DNA of 64,000 nt, from contig NZ_JAKEUQ010000014.1 of assembly GCF_022397955.1 (NCBI RefSeq), positions 511-64,510 of the forward strand, read 5' to 3'. The number at the start of each line of letters is the position of its first letter. The first letter of the stretch is position 1. This DNA comes from Vibrio sp. Isolate32 (GTDB lineage Bacteria; Pseudomonadota; Gammaproteobacteria; Enterobacterales; Vibrionaceae). The notes under the pieces were generated by a model. It was not told where the DNA came from. It searched no databases and was given only the letters and a program-made list of their open reading frames with translations. A program made the translations under genes and the position numbers. Of this stretch, positions 47,087 to 56,392 are shown one piece after another.

Positions 47087-48178
47087 ATGAAAAAACTGAC
47101 ACTCGTACTATTCGGCATGCTATTTCTTGCCACCAGTGCCCATGCTGCGCGTATTAAAGACGTGGCAAAAGTGGCGGGTGTTCGTAGTAACCAACTTGTC
47201 GGTTATGGTTTGGTCACAGGTTTGCCGGGTACCGGTGAGACAACTCCCTTTACCGATCAAACGTTTAACGCGATGCTGCAAAATTTTGGCATTCAATTGC
47301 CGCCCGGCACTAAGCCAAAAACTAAAAACGTAGCGGCCGTTATTGTGACTGCTGAACTGCCAGCTTTCTCTAAGCAAGGTCAGGAAGTTGACGTAACCGT
47401 ATCTTCTATCGGTTCGGCAAAAAGCCTACGTGGTGGCACGCTACTACAAACCTTTCTAAAAGGTCTTGATGGTCAGGTGTATGCCGTAGCGCAAGGTAAC
47501 TTGGTAGTAAGTGGCTTTAGCGCTCAAGGTAACGACGGTTCTAAGATTGTCGGTAACAACCCTAACGTTGGCATCATCTCTAGCGGTGCAACGGTCGAAC
47601 AAGAGATCCCAACGCCATTCGGCCGTGGTGACTACATCACCTTCAACCTAATCCAATCAGATTTCACAACGGCTCAGCGTTTGGCTGATGCGGTTAACAA
47701 CTTCTTAGGCCCACAAATGGCGTCTGCGGTAGACGCGACTTCAGTAAAAGTTCGTGCACCTCGAGAAATCAGCCAACGTGTCGCGTTCTTATCCGCTATC
47801 GAAAACATCGAATTCGACCCTGCTGAAGGCTCAGCGAAAATCATCGTTAACTCTCGCACCGGTACGATTGTGGTTGGTAAGCATGTGCGCTTAAAAGCGG
47901 CGGCGGTAACGCACGGTGGTATGACAGTTGCAATTAAAGAAAATCTCAACGTGAGCCAGCCGAATGCATTCTCTGGTGGTCAAACGGTAGTGGTTCCTGA
48001 TTCTGATATCGAAATCACGGAAGGCGATGGCAAAATGTTCAAATTTGAACCGGGCCTAACGCTGGATGATTTGGTCCGTGCAGTCAACGAAGTCGGCGCA
48101 GCGCCTTCTGATCTAATGGCAATCCTTCAAGCACTGAAACAAGCGGGTGCAATTGAAGGCCAGTTGATTATTATCTAA
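47087..48178 (+). CDS. flgI: Flagellar P-ring protein FlgI
   Basis: FlgI forms the periplasmic P ring with help from FlgA. The 363-residue product has a signal peptide (ending AHA before ARIKDVAKV), then [20 protein letters not shown] and a C-terminal [20 protein letters not shown]. The family is highly conserved and the length typical. It is followed by flgJ after ten bases. Confidence 0.97.
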   Translation: MKKLTLVLFGMLFLATSAHAARIKDVAKVAGVRSNQLVGYGLVTGLPGTGETTPFTDQTFNAMLQNFGIQLPPGTKPKTKNVAAVIVTAELPAFSKQGQEVDVTVSSIGSAKSLRGGTLLQTFLKGLDGQVYAVAQGNLVVSGFSAQGNDGSKIVGNNPNVGIISSGATVEQEIPTPFGRGDYITFNLIQSDFTTAQRLADAVNNFLGPQMASAVDATSVKVRAPREISQRVAFLSAIENIEFDPAEGSAKIIVNSRTGTIVVGKHVRLKAAAVTHGGMTVAIKENLNVSQPNAFSGGQTVVVPDSDIEITEGDGKMFKFEPGLTLDDLVRAVNEVGAAPSDLMAILQALKQAGAIEGQLIII

Positions 48179-48188
48179 GGAATAGAGC

Positions 48189-49106
48189 ATGATTAAGAAT
48201 AATAACGATATCGGCTTTATTCACGACATCGGTAGCCTCGACCGCCTTCGTCAACAAGCGGTAAACGGTGAAGAGGGCAGCGAAAAAGAAGCGCTCACCG
48301 CTGCGGCTAAACAGTTTGAATCGATTTTTACCTCAATGTTGTTTAAATCGATGCGCGATGCGAACTCAAGCTTCAAGTCGGACATGTTGAACAGCCAGAA
48401 CGAACAGTTCTATCGTCAGATGCAAGATGACCAAATGGCGAGTGAGTTGAGTGCTTCAGGTTCGTTAGGTCTTGCGGATATGATTGTGGCACAGTTAAGC
48501 GCGGGTCAAGCAAGCGATGCGACGGAAGATAAGGTTCGTAGTGAAGGCTTTGATACTTCATTACAAAGACCTCAATTCTCAGGTCGCTCAGAAGAGAGAG
48601 CATCTGAAGTTAAATCAGCGTCACAGGTTAAACAACCCGTCTCTTTCGATTCTCCAGAGTCGTTTGTAACCTCTATGAAGCCTTACGCAGAAAAAGCAGC
48701 GAGCGCGCTTGGTGTAGATTCATCTCTACTATTGGCACAAGCGGCACTGGAAACAGGCTGGGGCTCTAAGATGATTAAGAACTCTCTGGGCAACAGTAAT
48801 AACCTGTTCAACATCAAAGCCGACAGAAGCTGGAAAGGCGATAAAGTGGCGACTCAAACACTCGAGTTCCATGGTAAAACTGCCGTTAAAGAATCTGCTT
48901 CTTTCCGTTCGTACTCGAGTTTTGAGGACAGCTTCAACGATTATGTGAAGTTCTTGAACGAAAATCCAAGGTACGAAACGGCGCTACAGCACCAAGGTAA
49001 TTCAGAGAATTTCATCAAAGGTATCCACCAAGCGGGTTATGCAACTGACCCTAACTATGCAGACAAGGTTTTGCGAGTGAAAGCCAAGATTGACGAGATG
49101 AACTAG
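48189..49106 (+). CDS. flgJ: Rod cap and peptidoglycan hydrolase FlgJ
   Basis: The 305-residue bifunctional protein has an N-terminal rod-scaffold domain (about residues 20-110, AAKQFESIFTSMLFKSMRDA) and a C-terminal glucosaminidase domain (about 150-305) with AQAALETGWGSKMIKNS, where the Glu of LETGWG is catalytic, and NSNNLFNIKADRSW. It makes the hole in peptidoglycan for the rod. It ends before a hairpin, closing the flgFGHIJ group. Confidence 0.96.
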   Translation: MIKNNNDIGFIHDIGSLDRLRQQAVNGEEGSEKEALTAAAKQFESIFTSMLFKSMRDANSSFKSDMLNSQNEQFYRQMQDDQMASELSASGSLGLADMIVAQLSAGQASDATEDKVRSEGFDTSLQRPQFSGRSEERASEVKSASQVKQPVSFDSPESFVTSMKPYAEKAASALGVDSSLLLAQAALETGWGSKMIKNSLGNSNNLFNIKADRSWKGDKVATQTLEFHGKTAVKESASFRSYSSFEDSFNDYVKFLNENPRYETALQHQGNSENFIKGIHQAGYATDPNYADKVLRVKAKIDEMN

Positions 49107-49126
49107 CGTTATTGAATGTATACGGG

Positions 49127-49153
49127 AGCTTGCCATTGGCAGGCTCTTTTCTT
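49127..49153 (+). terminator. Terminator after flgJ
   Basis: GAGCTTGCC (49127-49135) pairs, with one mismatch, with GGCAGGCTC (49139-49147), followed by TTTTCTT. Confidence 0.8.
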
Positions 49154-49242
49154 ATCTATCACCTCAAATTTTGCTGCGAAATCTGTAGTTATCTCCTTAC
49201 ACTTCAATAAATTATTGTCTTTTAGCTATCCACTTCCTCTAT

Positions 49243-49260
49243 TGGCACATATATTGCTTT
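49243..49260 (+). promoter_or_regulatory. Sigma-54 promoter of flgKL
   Basis: TTGGCACATATATTGCTT is nearly the sigma-54 consensus, with GG (49244-49245) and GC (49256-49257) ten bases apart. It lies about 56 bases before the flgK start. Confidence 0.93.
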
Positions 49261-49315
49261 TTAAACGAGTAGTTAATCAGTTTATCCTGATTTGGTTAAG
49301 TTTTTTGGGGGCATT

Positions 49316-51196
49316 ATGGCGTCGGATCTTCTGAATGTAGGGGCACAAAGTGTTCTTACTGCTCAGAGACAGCTAAACACCACAGGTCATAACATTTCTA
49401 ACGCCAATACAGAGGGCTATAGCCGCCAATCTGTGATTCAAGGTGTTAATGACCCGCGCCAGTACGGTGGTCAAACCTACGGCATGGGTGTGCATGTGGA
49501 AAATGTTCGCCGCTCTTGGGACCAATTTGCCGTCAATGAACTTAACCTATCGACAACCAATGCCGCCAACAAAGGCGACACTCAAGGCAACTTGGATATG
49601 CTGTCGAACATGTTGTCTTCGGTGGCTTCGAAGAAGGTTCCAGAAAACCTAAATGAATGGTTTGACTCGGTTAAAACCTTAGCCGATACACCGAATGACG
49701 TTGGTGCACGAAAAGTCGTAATAGAGAAGGCTGGGTTACTGAGTAAAACGTTGAATGAATTTCATGAAACGGTTCGTCAACAGTCTGATTCTACGAATAA
49801 AAAATTAGATATGGGTATCGAGCGAGTAAACCAACTCGCGATCGAGATCCGTGACGTACAACGCTTAATGATGCGAACTCCTGGGCCACATAACGACCTT
49901 CGAGATCAGCACGAAAAGCTGATCAATGAGCTGTCTGGTTACACCAAAGTCACGGTAACGCCGCGCTCGAATGCCGAAGGATTTAACGTTCATATCGGCA
50001 ATGGTCACACTTTGGTCTCAGGTAGTGAAGCAAGCCAACTGAAAATGGTTGATGGCTTGCCCGATGCACATCAGCGTCGTTTGGCGATTGTTGAAGGGAA
50101 ATCCTTAAAGCCAATCACTAGCAGTGATATCGATGGAAAAATCGGTGCCATGCTCGATATGCGAGACGAACACATCCCTGACATCATGGATGAGCTTGGA
50201 CGTTTGGCGACGGCGTTCTCGTACAAGGTAAATAGTCTTCAAGAGCAAGGCTTAGATCTCAACGGCAACGTGGGTAAGAATTTGTTTACCGATGTGAACT
50301 CTGAGCTGGTGGCAAAATCTCGTGTGACGGCAAGTGGGCAATCCAAAGCGGATGTAGCTGTGTTTATTGATGATACTGCTGCCTTAAAAGGTGGAGAGTA
50401 CGGTCTTAAATACGATGGTAGTGATTACGTGGTGACCAAGCCAACTGGCGAAACGGTCAAAGTGAGTACCGATTCAAGCGGCAACGCGTTTTATCTTGAT
50501 GGTATGCGCGTCGAAATTCGTAATCCGCCTGAACTTGGTGAAAAGCTGTTACTGCGTCCAACGCGTAATTTTGCCGCGCAGATTCATATGGCAACCACAG
50601 ATCCAAAAGACATTGCCGCACAAAGTTATGAGGCATCGACCACCTTTGCTAAAGGCACTGCGGGGTTCAAAATTTTAGCGGCTGGCCAATTACGTGAGTT
50701 CGAAGTGGTTGTATCGCCAAAGGGTGAGCAATTTGCCGTGACGGATCCAAAGGGCAACATTTTAATGCAGCCGCAACCGTATCCACCTGAAGGACCAGTG
50801 ACTATTAATGGCACGACCTTTGAGTTAACAACTGGCGCGGTGGCGAACGATAAATTTACGGCAAACCTTGTCCCATCAGAAGGTGACAATGGCAACTTAC
50901 GTAAGCTACAAGACCTCCAAACAGAAAAAGTTTTGAACGATGGTGAATCTACGATTTTAGATATTTACAATAACCTAAATACCAATACAGGCTTGAAGTC
51001 TTCAACGGCAAATCGTTTGAGCGATATCGCGAGATTAGAGAAAGAGTCAGCTCAAGAGCGTATCGCTTCGATCTCGGGGGTTAACCTCGATGAAGAAGCG
51101 GCAAATATGATGAAATTTCAGCAAGCGTACATGGCATCTTCACGCATCATGCAAGCCGCCAATGATACGTTTAACACTATTTTGGCTTTGAGGTAG
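49316..51196 (+). CDS. flgK: Hook-filament junction protein FlgK (HAP1)
   Basis: The ATG at 49316, after GGGGGC, gives 626 residues beginning MASDLLNVGAQSVLTAQRQL; an in-frame ATG eight codons upstream lacks a ribosome-binding site. The axial motif is GHNISNANTEGYSRQSV, and the C-terminal is SGVNLDEEAANMMKFQQAYM. FlgK is the first junction protein between hook and filament; FlgN is its chaperone. flgL follows after nine bases. Confidence 0.96.
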   Translation: MASDLLNVGAQSVLTAQRQLNTTGHNISNANTEGYSRQSVIQGVNDPRQYGGQTYGMGVHVENVRRSWDQFAVNELNLSTTNAANKGDTQGNLDMLSNMLSSVASKKVPENLNEWFDSVKTLADTPNDVGARKVVIEKAGLLSKTLNEFHETVRQQSDSTNKKLDMGIERVNQLAIEIRDVQRLMMRTPGPHNDLRDQHEKLINELSGYTKVTVTPRSNAEGFNVHIGNGHTLVSGSEASQLKMVDGLPDAHQRRLAIVEGKSLKPITSSDIDGKIGAMLDMRDEHIPDIMDELGRLATAFSYKVNSLQEQGLDLNGNVGKNLFTDVNSELVAKSRVTASGQSKADVAVFIDDTAALKGGEYGLKYDGSDYVVTKPTGETVKVSTDSSGNAFYLDGMRVEIRNPPELGEKLLLRPTRNFAAQIHMATTDPKDIAAQSYEASTTFAKGTAGFKILAAGQLREFEVVVSPKGEQFAVTDPKGNILMQPQPYPPEGPVTINGTTFELTTGAVANDKFTANLVPSEGDNGNLRKLQDLQTEKVLNDGESTILDIYNNLNTNTGLKSSTANRLSDIARLEKESAQERIASISGVNLDEEAANMMKFQQAYMASSRIMQAANDTFNTILALR

Positions 51197-51205
51197 GAAG
51201 GATAA

Positions 51206-52396
51206 ATGTTGAATCGTATTTCTAGCTTCCACAATTATCAGTCAGTACAAAATGACTTGCGCCGCCAAGAGAACAAGGTGCATCACAACCAAGCGCAGCT
51301 CGCTTCTGGTAAGAAGTTGCAGTCGCCGAGTGATGACCCATTGGCAACGCACTATTTACAGAATATTGGTCAGCAGTCAGAGCAGCTTAAACAGTATGTA
51401 GATGCGATTACTTTAGTAAGAAACCGTCTTGAACATCACGAGGTATTGGTCTCCAACACTGAAGGCTTTGCTGATGAAGCAAAACGAACCGTGATGGAAA
51501 TGATCAACGGTGCACTTTCTCCAGAAGACCGCTTAGCTAAGAAGCGTGAAATTCAAGAACTGGCGAATAACTTCTTGCACTTGGCCAACTCTCAAGATGA
51601 GTCGGGTAACTACACATTTGCAGGCACTAAGCCGAAAAATCAGCCTTTCTTTCGAGATAACGAAGGAAATGTGACGTATCAAGGTGATGACTATCAACGC
51701 AAGATGCGTGTAGCAAGCAGCTTCGAAATGGCAATGAATGACCCGGGCAGCAAGATGTTTATGGAAATAGATAATCCGTTCGGTGACTACGAACCTCAAT
51801 ACGAGCTTGAACCTGCGTCTGAGCTATTGCTCGGACGTGCGACCAACAGCGATGAAGATGGGTCTACTTATAAAGTGACTTTCGTCGATATGCAGACAGG
51901 TAAATTTGCTTATCAACTTGAAAAAGATGGCTCGGTGGTTGCCGCTGAAGATTTTGACCCTTCAACTGGCATTGTTTATGAAGGGCTAAATATTCAAATT
52001 AAAGGCCAAATTACTAAGGGTGACTCCATCACCTTAGAGCCGAGAGATACATTCTCTATCTTTGATACGTTCAAAGAAGCCGCAGAACAGGCAGAAAACC
52101 CGGTGTCGGATGCATCAGCAACGGCGAAATTGCACCAAGTGACAGAAGAGTTCCATGCTGCGTTCATTCACTTGACTAAGGCGAGAACCGATGTGGGTGC
52201 ACGCTTGAGTACATTGGATATTCAAGAGCAGCAACATGAAGATTTTAAGTTGTCTTTGGCGAAAGCAAAAAGCAACTTTGAAGACTTGGATTATTCGAAA
52301 GCCATCATTGAATTCAATGAAAACTCTCGAGCACTCCAAGCTTCACAACAAGCGTTTGGCAAAACAAAAGACCTAACCTTGTTTAACTATATTTAA
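51206..52396 (+). CDS. flgL: Hook-filament junction protein FlgL (HAP3)
   Basis: This 396-residue flagellin-related junction protein starts MLNRISSFHNYQSVQNDLRR and contains ASGKKLQSPSDDPLATHYL, which is the FlgL counterpart of the flagellin [13 protein letters not shown] segment. The C-terminal coiled segment contains DYSKAIIEFNENSRALQAS. AAGGATAA precedes the ATG. It ends the flgKL unit. Confidence 0.95.
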   Translation: MLNRISSFHNYQSVQNDLRRQENKVHHNQAQLASGKKLQSPSDDPLATHYLQNIGQQSEQLKQYVDAITLVRNRLEHHEVLVSNTEGFADEAKRTVMEMINGALSPEDRLAKKREIQELANNFLHLANSQDESGNYTFAGTKPKNQPFFRDNEGNVTYQGDDYQRKMRVASSFEMAMNDPGSKMFMEIDNPFGDYEPQYELEPASELLLGRATNSDEDGSTYKVTFVDMQTGKFAYQLEKDGSVVAAEDFDPSTGIVYEGLNIQIKGQITKGDSITLEPRDTFSIFDTFKEAAEQAENPVSDASATAKLHQVTEEFHAAFIHLTKARTDVGARLSTLDIQEQQHEDFKLSLAKAKSNFEDLDYSKAIIEFNENSRALQASQQAFGKTKDLTLFNYI

Positions 52397-52469
52397 TGAT
52401 CAATCGGTATTTGGTGGTGAACTGCTAAATACCACGGAGTCGATTCTTTGCCTTATGTGCTATGCCATA

Positions 52470-52501
52470 CGGCGAATGACTTCAATGCTTGCCGCTTTTT
52501 T
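52470..52501 (+). terminator. Weak terminator after flgL
   Basis: CGGCGAA pairs with TTGCCG with one bulge, followed directly by CTTTTTTG. The long loop makes it weaker than the other terminators in the window. Confidence 0.5.
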
Positions 52502-52663
52502 GTACGAAACATTTTGTTTTTCAAGATAGCGGCAAAAAACGGCAATCAGGAGGGTATACGTTGTTCCACCCTCAAAGAGCAAACAATTACAATCGCGTTT
52601 AATTTTTTGTAAGTTTTTGATTTTTAATTAATTAATTAAAAAATTACTTATAAAAAATTAAAC

Positions 52664-52682
52664 TTGGCATACAACTTGTATC
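52664..52682 (+). promoter_or_regulatory. Sigma-54-like promoter of the first flagellin (degenerate -12)
   Basis: TTGGCATACAACTTGTATC has a consensus -24 (TTGGCA) and a correctly spaced -12 that reads TTGT instead of TTGC. No sigma-28 element was found in this leader, unlike the other two flagellin genes. Confidence 0.5.
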
Positions 52683-52819
52683 TGTGTTGGTTATAAATGA
52701 TTAATACAGATCTTAAACCCTGAATAGGGTTTATCGAGTAATACACGGTCAGTGCTTATCCATATGAGAGTAAAGCTGGCCGCTTCGCAGAAAGTTTGCG
52801 AACTCATAAGGAGAGCAAA

Positions 52820-53956
52820 ATGGCTATCAATGTAAGCACTAACGTATCTGCTATGACAGCACAACGTTACCTGAATAAAGCGTCGAATGACTTAGCGACT
52901 TCTATGGAGCGTTTGTCATCTGGTCACAAAATCAACAGCGCGAAAGACGATGCTGCGGGTCTGCAAATCTCGAACCGCTTAACAGCACAATCTCGTGGTC
53001 TTGATGTGGCAATGCGTAATGCCAACGACGGTATTTCGATTGCTCAAACCGCTGAAGGTGCGATGAACGAATCAACCAACGTACTACAACGTATGCGTGA
53101 TCTAGCGATTCAATCATCAAATGGCACTAACTCTCCAGCAGAGCGTACAGCACTGAATGAAGAGTCAATGGCACTTCAAGATGAGCTTAACCGTATCGCG
53201 GAAACAACCTCTTTTGGTGGCCGTCGTCTATTGAACGGTTCATTTGGTGAAGCGTCGTTCCAGATTGGTTCTAACTCTGGTGAAGCGATGATCATGGCGT
53301 TGACTAGCATTCGTGCAGATGATTTCCGCATGGGTGGTACTACGTTTGATTCAGAAAACGCGAAAGATAAAGATTGGCAAGTGCCGCCAACCGCAAGCGA
53401 TCTTAAGTTTGAATTTAAGACTAAAGCGGGCGAAGACATCATTCTAGATATCAACACCAAAGCGGGTGACGATATTGAAGAACTGGCGACTTACATTAAT
53501 GGTCAATCTGATCTAGTGAACGCATCGGTTACCGATGAAGGCCGTTTACAGCTATTCGTTGCTGAACCTGATCTTGAGGGTTCAATGTCTATCTCTGGTG
53601 GACTAGCATCTGAGCTAGGTATTAAGAGTGAAGGGCGTGCTACATCAGTTCAAGATATCAGCCTAACAAGCGTTGCAGGCTCACAGAACGCAATCAGTGT
53701 GATTGATTCTGCAATGAAGTACGTAGATTCACAGCGTGCTGATTTGGGTGCGAAACAAAACCGTCTAAGCCACAGTATTAATAACTTGGCAAACGTACAA
53801 GAGAACGTAGACGCTTCTAACAGCCGAATCAAAGATACGGACTTTGCGAAAGAGACGACGCAAATGACCAAGTCACAAATTCTGCAACAAGCAGGTACTT
53901 CGATACTTGCTCAAGCAAAACAGTTGCCTAACTCTGCAATGACATTGTTGCAATAG
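52820..53956 (+). CDS. Polar flagellin (first of three)
   Basis: This 378-residue filament subunit starts [20 protein letters not shown] after AAGGAGAG. It has the conserved D0/D1 N-terminal part ([20 protein letters not shown]), a short variable centre (about residues 165-280) and the C-terminal [20 protein letters not shown]. It ends NSAMTLLQ, unlike the ALSLLG end of the other two. Its central region is the most divergent of the three. By position after flgL it resembles flaC of V. parahaemolyticus or flaA of V. cholerae, so no symbol is given. Confidence 0.93.
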   Translation: MAINVSTNVSAMTAQRYLNKASNDLATSMERLSSGHKINSAKDDAAGLQISNRLTAQSRGLDVAMRNANDGISIAQTAEGAMNESTNVLQRMRDLAIQSSNGTNSPAERTALNEESMALQDELNRIAETTSFGGRRLLNGSFGEASFQIGSNSGEAMIMALTSIRADDFRMGGTTFDSENAKDKDWQVPPTASDLKFEFKTKAGEDIILDINTKAGDDIEELATYINGQSDLVNASVTDEGRLQLFVAEPDLEGSMSISGGLASELGIKSEGRATSVQDISLTSVAGSQNAISVIDSAMKYVDSQRADLGAKQNRLSHSINNLANVQENVDASNSRIKDTDFAKETTQMTKSQILQQAGTSILAQAKQLPNSAMTLLQ

Positions 53957-54148
53957 TTATTGGTTGAACTTGCTGCTCGTGTTCAGACGTGAGCCATGCA
54001 GCAAGGGAAACTGGCAAGCATACTTACTATTGAGTGTTTAGCTCTCTCATCTCTCACCTGCTATCCATTTTTACGGTAAGAATGCAACGGCAAGTCGGAA
54101 ATGTGTTCATTTCTCGATGATCTCCACACAGGCTCTGACGCGCCAACT

Positions 54149-54182
54149 AGCCCCGGTTCTCTCAAAGGAAAAGGGGCTTTTT
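54149..54182 (+). terminator. Terminator after first flagellin
   Basis: AGCCCC (54149-54154) pairs with GGGGCT (54173-54178) and is followed by TTTTTCC; loop of 18 bases. It lies about 190 bases after the stop codon, leaving an unusually long 3' UTR. Confidence 0.7.
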
Positions 54183-54494
54183 CCTTTCAGTATTTCTTGT
54201 TTTTGCTATTTATTTTCCTGTGAATTTTCTCGCTCTACCTTTCTCAAATGTTTATTTAACTATTCTTCTTCATGACAAATAATTTCACCTATGACACAAG
54301 ATCAGCCTAACCCAGAGATCTTTGGCGATTGATCATTTCTCCATGTTGAGCAATTTAGACGGCGATTCGTACGTTTTCAAACAGGTTAAGATCTTTTCTC
54401 AGTTGAAATCTATCGCTGCATTAGAAAATGATGAAAATTAAGTGACTGATAAATATAAAATTAATATTTTTTTGTGGTTTTTTAAAAGTTTTTC

Positions 54495-54521
54495 TAAAGC
54501 TTATGAATTTTGAGCCGTTAT
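54495..54521 (+). promoter_or_regulatory. Sigma-28 promoter of second flagellin
   Basis: TAAA (54495-54498), exactly 15 bases, then GCCGTTAT (54514-54521): a close match to TAAA-N15-GCCGATAA. Confidence 0.88.
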
Positions 54522-54602
54522 TAAAAGTAACTTTGAGAGAACTACTTGGTTTTCCGAGACGTCGGAAACCGCTATACCGGAAAATCAATTGGAGAAATCA
54601 CC

Positions 54603-55736
54603 ATGGCAGTGAATGTAAATACAAACGTTTCAGCGATGACAGCGCAACGTTACCTAAACAATGCAAACAGCGCACAACAAACATCAATGGAGCGTCTAGC
54701 TTCAGGTTCTAAAATCAACAGCGCAAAAGATGACGCTGCGGGCCTACAAATCTCGAACCGTTTGAACGTTCAGAGCCGCGGCCTTGATGTTGCAGTACGT
54801 AACGCGAACGACGGTATCTCGATTGCACAAACTGCTGAAGGTGCAATGAACGAGACGACTAACATCCTGCAACGTATGCGTGATTTGTCTCTACAATCTT
54901 CAAACGGCTCAAACTCAAAATCTGAGCGTGTAGCGATTCAAGAAGAAGTAACAGCTCTAAACGACGAACTAAATCGTATCGCGGAAACGACGTCTTTTGG
55001 TGGTAACAAGCTGCTTAACGGTACTCACGGTACTAAATCATTCCAAATCGGTGCGGATAACGGTGAAGCGGTAATGCTTCAACTGAAAGACATGCGCTCT
55101 GATAATGCTCAGATGGGTGGTAAGAGCTACCAAACTGAGAACGCAAAAGACAAAGACTGGAACGTTCAAGCGGGTTCTAACGACCTAAAATTGTCGTTCA
55201 CTGATAACTTCGGTCAAGCACAAGAAATCGACATCAACGCAAAAGTGGGTGACGATATCGAAGAGCTAGCAACGTACATCAACGGTCAACAAGACTCTGT
55301 GAAAGCGTCTGTAACTGAAGATGGTAAGCTACAAATGTTTACTGGTAACAACAAAGTTGAAGGCGAAGTGGCATTCTCTGGCAGCCTTGCAGGCGAACTA
55401 GGCATGCAACCTGGCAAAGACGTAACGGTTGATACTATCGACGTAACGTCTGTGGGTGGCGCACAAGAGTCTGTAGCAGTAATCGATGCGGCACTTAAGT
55501 ATGTAGACAGCCACCGTGCTGAGCTAGGTGCTTTCCAAAACCGTTTCGACCACGCTATCAGCAACTTAGACAACATTAACGAGAACGTTAACGCATCTAA
55601 GAGCCGTATTAAAGATACCGATTTCGCGAAAGAAACGACTCAGATGACTAAGTCTCAGATTCTTTCTCAAGCTTCAAGCTCGATTCTTGCTCAAGCGAAG
55701 CAAGCGCCGAACTCGGCACTTAGCCTACTAGGTTAA
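54603..55736 (+). CDS. Polar flagellin (second of three)
   Basis: The ATG at 54603 follows TTGGAGAAATCACC and gives 377 residues beginning [20 protein letters not shown]; an in-frame ATG 19 codons upstream is not supported by the flagellin family start. Conserved ends ([39 protein letters not shown]) flank a variable centre, ending NSALSLLG. It is transcribed from a sigma-28 promoter and ended by a UUCG-loop terminator, so it is an independent unit. Confidence 0.93.
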   Translation: MAVNVNTNVSAMTAQRYLNNANSAQQTSMERLASGSKINSAKDDAAGLQISNRLNVQSRGLDVAVRNANDGISIAQTAEGAMNETTNILQRMRDLSLQSSNGSNSKSERVAIQEEVTALNDELNRIAETTSFGGNKLLNGTHGTKSFQIGADNGEAVMLQLKDMRSDNAQMGGKSYQTENAKDKDWNVQAGSNDLKLSFTDNFGQAQEIDINAKVGDDIEELATYINGQQDSVKASVTEDGKLQMFTGNNKVEGEVAFSGSLAGELGMQPGKDVTVDTIDVTSVGGAQESVAVIDAALKYVDSHRAELGAFQNRFDHAISNLDNINENVNASKSRIKDTDFAKETTQMTKSQILSQASSSILAQAKQAPNSALSLLG

Positions 55737-55825
55737 TCGATTGAAAGGCTACGTTGACTATACTCATAAGCGTTAACGATAGGCTTCCACAAATTAGCTC
55801 GTGGTGAGAGATGAGCGCTAAACAG

Positions 55826-55848
55826 ACCCAGCTTCGGCTGGGTTTTTT
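55826..55848 (+). terminator. UUCG-tetraloop terminator after second flagellin
   Basis: ACCCAGC (55826-55832), loop TTCG, GCTGGGT (55837-55843) and a run of T: a classic very stable terminator. Confidence 0.95.
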
Positions 55849-55919
55849 ATTGCCTGTTATTTAGTAAGCGAAGGACTTGGGAAATAGTAGAGTTGATGAT
55901 CAGGAGCAAAAGCAAAAGC

Positions 55920-56099
55920 GAGATTCCCTATCACGCTCGTCCCTGGCTGTAGGGAATGACGGGAATAGGGTTCTCGCTTTTATAGAAAGAGGTTTCGTAG
56001 CTTTTGCTGACTGCAGTCAGAAATGAAGAGCTATCTGTAAGTCGGTGAGGTAATCAACCGTCATTCCAGAATCGAGCAGAACGAGACATCAGGGATTTG
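55920..56099. repeat. MITE-like element with imperfect terminal inverted repeats
   Basis: The left arm (55920-55964) contains GATTCCCTATCACGCTCGT and ends GGGAATGACGGG. The right arm (56058-56099) is its imperfect reverse complement, starting CCGTCATTCC and ending CAGGGATTTG. A perfect 14-bp palindrome, CTGACTGCAGTCAG, lies near the centre (56007-56020). No transposase is present. Short GGAATGACGG-type inverted elements are a pattern of dispersed intergenic repeats in Vibrio; membership is inferred. Confidence 0.6.
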
Positions 56100-56237
56100 T
56101 TTTGTCTTTTATGTGCAAAATGATACTTATAAATAAATGAAGATAGGAAACTTTAGCGCATATCGGTCAATTAATTAAATGGTGATCACACTTTTCTTTG
56201 TTATTGAAAATAATGCGAAAAAAAACACATTTTTTAT

Positions 56238-56264
56238 TAAAGCTTCTAATTAAGGCGCCGTTAA
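56238..56264 (+). promoter_or_regulatory. Sigma-28 promoter of third flagellin
   Basis: TAAA (56238-56241), 15 bases, then GCCGTTAA (56257-56264), almost the same as the promoter of the second flagellin. The transcription start lies about 120 bases before the ATG. Confidence 0.88.
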
Positions 56265-56280
56265 AGGGATTGAGAGAAAT

Positions 56281-56369
56281 GATATGTACCAATGTAAGGT
56301 GAGAGAGACAGTGGTGCGTAAACAAATTGATATGTATTTGTGTGAGGTGAGAGTCACATGGGTGCATAA
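56281..56369 (+). repeat. Imperfect direct repeat in the flagellin leader
   Basis: Two copies of about 40 bases spaced 48 bp apart start GATATGTA at 56281 and 56329. Both continue with a GGTGAGAG core and then GGTGCGTAAA or GGTGCATAAA. They lie between the sigma-28 promoter and the ribosome-binding site AAGGAGATC. Confidence 0.8.
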
Positions 56370-56392
56370 AAAATGCCTAAAGGAGATCAACT

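Larger units (their letters stand above)
52397..52819. other. Intergenic region flgL - first flagellin
   Basis: About 420 bases hold no gene. A weak terminator (CGGCGAA at 52470 with TTGCCG at 52489, then CTTTTTTG) ends flgL transcription. An AT-rich tract (52615-52662, repeated TTAATTAA) precedes a sigma-54-like element TTGGCATACAACTTGTAT with GG (52666-52667) and GT in place of GC (52678-52679). The leader is long, about 140 bases, ending in AAGGAGAG before the flagellin start. Confidence 0.6.
53957..54602. other. Intergenic region between first and second flagellins
   Basis: Nearly 650 bases without a credible gene: a terminator at 54149-54182, then AT-rich DNA, then the sigma-28 promoter of the next flagellin (54495-54521) and a leader of roughly 75 bases. 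A short open frame at 54503-54712 starts inside the promoter and overlaps the flagellin in another frame, so it is not accepted. Confidence 0.6.
55737..56392. other. Intergenic region between second and third flagellins
   Basis: About 656 bases without a gene. It holds, in order, the UUCG terminator, a 180-bp element bounded by inverted repeats (55920-56099), AT-rich DNA, a sigma-28 promoter (56238-56264) and a leader with an imperfect 48-bp-spaced direct repeat (56281-56369). Confidence 0.7.

Noticed and set aside
54503..54712. Short open frame before the second flagellin
   Set aside because: It starts inside the sigma-28 promoter and overlaps the flagellin gene in a different frame; no protein family is recognisable.
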